A stretch of 64,000 nt of DNA, from assembly GCA_038501785.1 (NCBI GenBank), contig JBAMJR010000013.1, positions 3,216,001-3,280,000 of the forward strand. Reading direction: 5' to 3'. This DNA comes from Myoxocephalus aenaeus. Taxonomy: Eukaryota > Chordata > Actinopteri > Perciformes > Cottidae. Shown here piece by piece: positions 60,416 through 64,000 of this stretch. The notes beneath the pieces were generated by a model. It was given only the letters and a program-made list of their open reading frames with translations. It searched no databases and had not been told where the DNA came from. Position 1 is the stretch's first letter; every line of letters begins with the position of its first letter. The position numbers were made by a program, and so were the translations under genes.

Positions 60416-60499
60416 TATATAACCTTAAACCCACAAACAGAAGGTCAGGGGGATGAAATGTCCTTGCCTTCTCGTGTGCACTGAGGCGTCCCTTTCAAG
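60416..60499 (+). promoter_or_regulatory. fev: Possible fev promoter and untranslated exon
   Basis: TATATAA at 60416-60422 would start transcription near 60447. TTCAAG|GTAAAT at 60499/60500 is a good donor, and attccag at 60847 is a good acceptor 90 bases before the fev ATG. Together they suggest a roughly 50-base leader exon spliced to the ATG exon. This is inference from motifs only. Confidence 0.35.
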
Positions 60500-60936
60500 G
60501 TAAATATTCTTTTCCCAACATGAAATAGGTCTTTGTTGTTTGCCCAGAGGTAAAGAGGCGGAAAAGTGAGGAGGATCTGAACTGGTTTCCATGTCAAACA
60601 CTTCAATTCACCATAGAAACTCAGATCTTAACGCGGAAACTTTATTAAACTGTGATGGTGGATTGATAAGGGCCCAATTTCTATCGGCCTCTTTTTATTG
60701 TGGGCACCAGGCGGGCTGACAGAGGTAAATTGCTCTTTTAATTAAAGCAATGCACCAGGGGAAATTGCTGTCTGAATATTGTCTCAGAGATGGGGGCCAC
60801 TGACAGTTGCCTGGAAACTTCAATCTGTCCACCCGCATTTATTCCAGATCACAGTTATGAGATAAAGTTTAATAAAAATCTTTTCCTCCGCCACCCAACG
60901 AAATGAAATCCAACCCATTCTGAACAAGCCAACACA

Positions 60937-62816
60937 ATGAGACAGGACTGCGGAGGAAACCTCATGTTCAACATGTATCTCTCAGGTTCGTTTTGTCCAT
61001 GAAGAATTATAGAAATAGGCGCTTTATAATTCTTTAAATTCTGCCGGGTGTCGGCGGGCTGCGTCTCGCGGCGGGAGGAGAGGAGTATTGTTCAGCCTTT
61101 TCAATCTGGAAGCCCGTCTGCTCTTTTGTCGGAAATCGGAAATCCTTTTTCCTGGACGCGTTTCCTGCGTTTTCTCGGAGAGGAAACCCGCAGAGGCGAC
61201 GCGGTTCTTGCAGTTAGACTGCGGCTGGTTGAGGATGCAATTAGGGTTTTAATCAGTTTTACCATTTGTAGAGGTTTTGCCTTTTTTATTTTTTTTTTTT
61301 ACATTTCAATTCAGTTTGGATCGTAGAGGCACAGGTCTGGTCAATTTTACAGCATCGTTTTTTCTTTGTTTTACACAATTTGATACAAGTTGTTATATAA
61401 TTGAATACGTTCTCACTGAAATCAGCTGGGAATATATCCGCCTTTGTAGTTTATTCGATTTAATTTTTCATCTGTTTCATTGTTATAACTTGGACTTGCT
61501 TGTTAATACTCAATTAATTTCTCCAAAATAGAAACAGGGAAGTTGTTGTCTTGCAAGCAAAGCGAGATTAGAATATAAGAGTATTTTGAATTGCTTCCTA
61601 AATAAATGAAAGACTATTACAATTAAAATGACAGATATTAATTAGATGGCCTTGACATGATGGATAGGCAGCTGGTGATGCTGACAATGTGTCTGTTTTA
61701 ATTTCAGATCCAACAGAAAATCTGTTGAAGGAAAGCAAAGGAACGTCTTGGGGCCCACTAAACACAGGAGTACAGAAAGGTAAGAGAATTAAAGGACACG
61801 TAATACGTATTCATATTTTATTATTTTATTATTACCATGGAGGGCACGATTATTTAATATGAATTGTCTTTTTCTTTATATAAAAGAACAACAACAATTG
61901 TTCTATTGTACAACAACAAACAATATCTGAAATTATTTATGAATAAATAACCATTGAATAGAAACCTCTGAGGCTAACTCTTGATAACTGACTTGGGAAA
62001 AATAATAAAATAAAATTCGAATAAATGTAGCTTTAGTCAGTAATACTAAAAATGACCCACACATTATAGAAGGATTACAATGGGTTAAAGGGTCATTTAA
62101 TTTAACTTTCTGTTTCTTTTGGGGCTCTAATTGATTTGTAGTCGATATAAAAACACAGCCTACTTTACATGTTCTCAGTTTGCAGCTGTTTGTTGGTCAA
62201 AGATAATTATTTGTTTTCAATTACTGAGCCATTCTTCTCAACCCATAGCGGGCTGAGCACCCCACAATGATATCATCTCAACATGTGTCTCATCCATCCT
62301 TAAATAAGAACTGATATGTAAAAAAGAAACACATTACATCACGAACATTAATACGAGATAGAACTAGAATTATTAAAAAAGCCAGGATCCGTCTACTGTT
62401 CGTCACGGATTTAATTATACTGTGATAGAGTGCAAATATATCTGAACGGCTATAAACACCTCTCAGGGCCAAATGACAAAATAAAGCTGTTTTCTTTAAA
62501 GTTTTTAAATAAAAAAACAATAATTGTGATGAAACATATTTGATAATTAAATAACATGTAGACTTATTATTTATTATTTGTATAGTGAATTAGTTGAATA
62601 CCATGTTGTGTAACAAATACACTCGGATGATATGCATTAAGATATGCATAAAGGCTCTCCAAGGGAAGAAAAAAAATCTGAAAACTGACATGCTTAAATA
62701 CTAACTGGACGGGTTTAATCTAAAGTGCATTAACGTTTCTATATAACTCATATAAGACTGCAATTTGCCATTGAATAACACTGCTCTGTCTATCAAAAAA
62801 TATGCTGCCAATAGCC

Positions 62817-62880
<64 letters not shown>

Positions 62881-63578
62881 TAACAAAAGTGACAAAAGAA
62901 CAAATCTTAAATCAACTGTACCATTTATACATGTGGTCCCACCCAATATGTCTGGTTATGTGTACCGATGTATCAATAAAAACACATTTTTCTACTCGTT
63001 TACATCAAGTCATTGGTCACCGTCTCCCCTACACAGGCAGCGGGCAGATTCAGCTGTGGCAGTTCCTGCTGGAGCTCCTCTCTGACAGCGGCAACATGGC
63101 GTGCATCGCCTGGGAGGGAACCAACGGGGAGTTCAAGCTCATCGACCCGGACGAGGTGGCCCGGCGCTGGGGGGAGCGCAAGAGCAAGCCCAACATGAAC
63201 TACGACAAGCTGAGCCGCGCGCTGCGCTACTACTACGACAAGAACATCATGACCAAAGTCCACGGGAAGCGCTACGCCTACAAGTTTGATTTCCACGGCT
63301 TGGCGCAGGTGTGCCAGCCGTCCACCACCGAGCAGGCCATCTACAAGTTCCAGGGGAACTTCTCCCCGATTCCCTTCGCCGGGATCTCCAAACTGAACCT
63401 CGTGGGTCCCGGGGTGGGGCCGCCGGGGTTCTCCTACTGGCCCGGCTCCCCTCCGGCGGCTCTGTACCACACCCACAACCTGCAGCCGCCAGGGCCCTTT
63501 GGCACCGTGTCTCCGTCCCACATCAGCTGTGTCAACAACATCAGCAGCCTGACCAGCATCAATAACCATTACAACTGA
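60937..63578 (+). CDS. fev: FEV/Pet1, ETS-family transcription factor
   Basis: Nuclear ETS factor that specifies serotonergic neurons by binding GGAA sites at genes of serotonin synthesis and transport. Coding exons: 60937-60985, 61708-61779, 63037-63578; 663 nt, 220 residues (human 238). Exon 1 has only 49 coding bases (MRQDCGGNLMFNMYLS), matching the human MRQ...NMYLP start; exon 2 carries DPTENLLKESKGTSWGPL. The ETS domain runs from about residue 45 to 127: LWQFLLELL, AWEG, RRWGERKSKPNMNYDKLSRA and RYYYDKNIM (recognition helix) are all intact. The C-terminal part keeps SKLNL and GFSYWPG but lacks the mammalian polyalanine stretches. The frame upstream of 63037 is intronic, with a (TTA)n run read falsely as polytyrosine. 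All junctions are phase 1. Confidence 0.93.
62818..62881. repeat. (TTA)n microsatellite in fev intron 2
   Basis: About 21 TTA units, 155 bases upstream of the last fev exon. Read through, it gives a false polytyrosine or polyleucine run joined to the ETS exon. Confidence 0.95.
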
Positions 63579-64000
63579 CTCTTCATTCATCCTTAGACAG
63601 ACCGGAGAAAGAAAAGAAAAAAAACACCGTAACACAGCAGCGAACGAAGAGAGTGGACAGAGGCAGATATTGGATTCATTTGGTTAGAAATAAAACAGTT
63701 TAGACATAGACGCATAACGATATGTTTCCACAGCATTTAAACATGTCATTGCGGAGCTGAGACGACGGTTGCATGTAAGCAAGACATCTAAAAGACTTGT
63801 ACATAAACACACATAATATAATATAATTTAGCCCTTTTAATCTTTAAACCAAGATATGGTTTCACGAATGAATTACTGAATCCATCCAGGGCCGCACATT
63901 ACGCACAGTGGTTTCAACTTTTACGCGCGGTATTTTAATACATATGACATTTCCTAGAAAATACGAAATCCAGAAAAGTGACGAACAATGTAGATAATTA
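63579..64000 (+). other. fev: fev 3' sequence to window end
   Basis: AATAAA at 63689-63694, 110 bases after the stop, could end the fev mRNA. The remaining 300 bases are AT-rich without recognised features. A longer 3'UTR running past the window cannot be excluded. Confidence 0.4.

Noticed and set aside
62802..63036. Polytyrosine N-terminal extension of the fev ETS exon
   Set aside because: The frame runs through a (TTA)n repeat in intron 2. A proper acceptor at 63036 and matching exons 1 and 2 show that it is intronic.
63000..63635. 211-residue open frame antisense to fev
   Set aside because: It is a GC-rich shadow of the ETS exon with no protein resemblance.

Overview
This is vertebrate nuclear DNA, most likely from a spiny-rayed (percomorph) teleost. 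The genes are split into many small exons with GT-AG introns, the intergenic DNA is AT-rich and full of (CA)n/(GT)n and (TA)n microsatellites, and several sequences look like tails of fish non-LTR retrotransposons. Nothing bacterial, viral or plasmid-like is present. The species call is inference; the gene identities rest on module-by-module protein resemblance and on exon chains that stay in frame.

Four protein-coding genes were found, all on the + strand. (1) fn1, fibronectin, 8164-36993: 49 coding exons assembled by hand, 7,518 nt, 2,505 residues, complete from signal peptide to the C-terminal cysteine pair, including EDB, EDA and an LDV-bearing variable region. (2) umps, UMP synthase, 39243-42988: 10 coding exons, 487 residues. 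(3) cryba2, beta-crystallin A2, 54838-56537: 4 coding exons, 196 residues, with a TATA promoter and a probable non-coding first exon. (4) fev (Pet1), a serotonergic ETS factor, 60937-63578: 3 coding exons, 220 residues, the first carrying only 49 coding bases.

Layout: 1-8.0 kb is a gene-free flank with a perfect 41-bp palindrome and interspersed repeats. 8.1-38.4 kb is fn1. 38.4-39.2 kb is a short intergenic gap with the umps promoter. 39.2-43.3 kb is umps. 43.3-53.8 kb is a gene desert crowded with microsatellites. 53.8-56.8 kb is cryba2. 56.8-60.4 kb is intergenic. 60.4 kb to the end is fev and its 3' sequence.

The genes do not form one pathway: an extracellular matrix protein, a pyrimidine-synthesis enzyme, a lens protein and a neuronal transcription factor. 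The grouping is inherited synteny. In human, FN1, CRYBA2 and FEV all lie in 2q35, while UMPS lies on chromosome 3, so umps is the neighbour that differs. No new biological system was found. The most interesting points are in fn1: altered integrin-related motifs, a variable region whose exon phases forbid simple skipping, intron gains or losses relative to the mammalian plan, and a possible intron read-through product.
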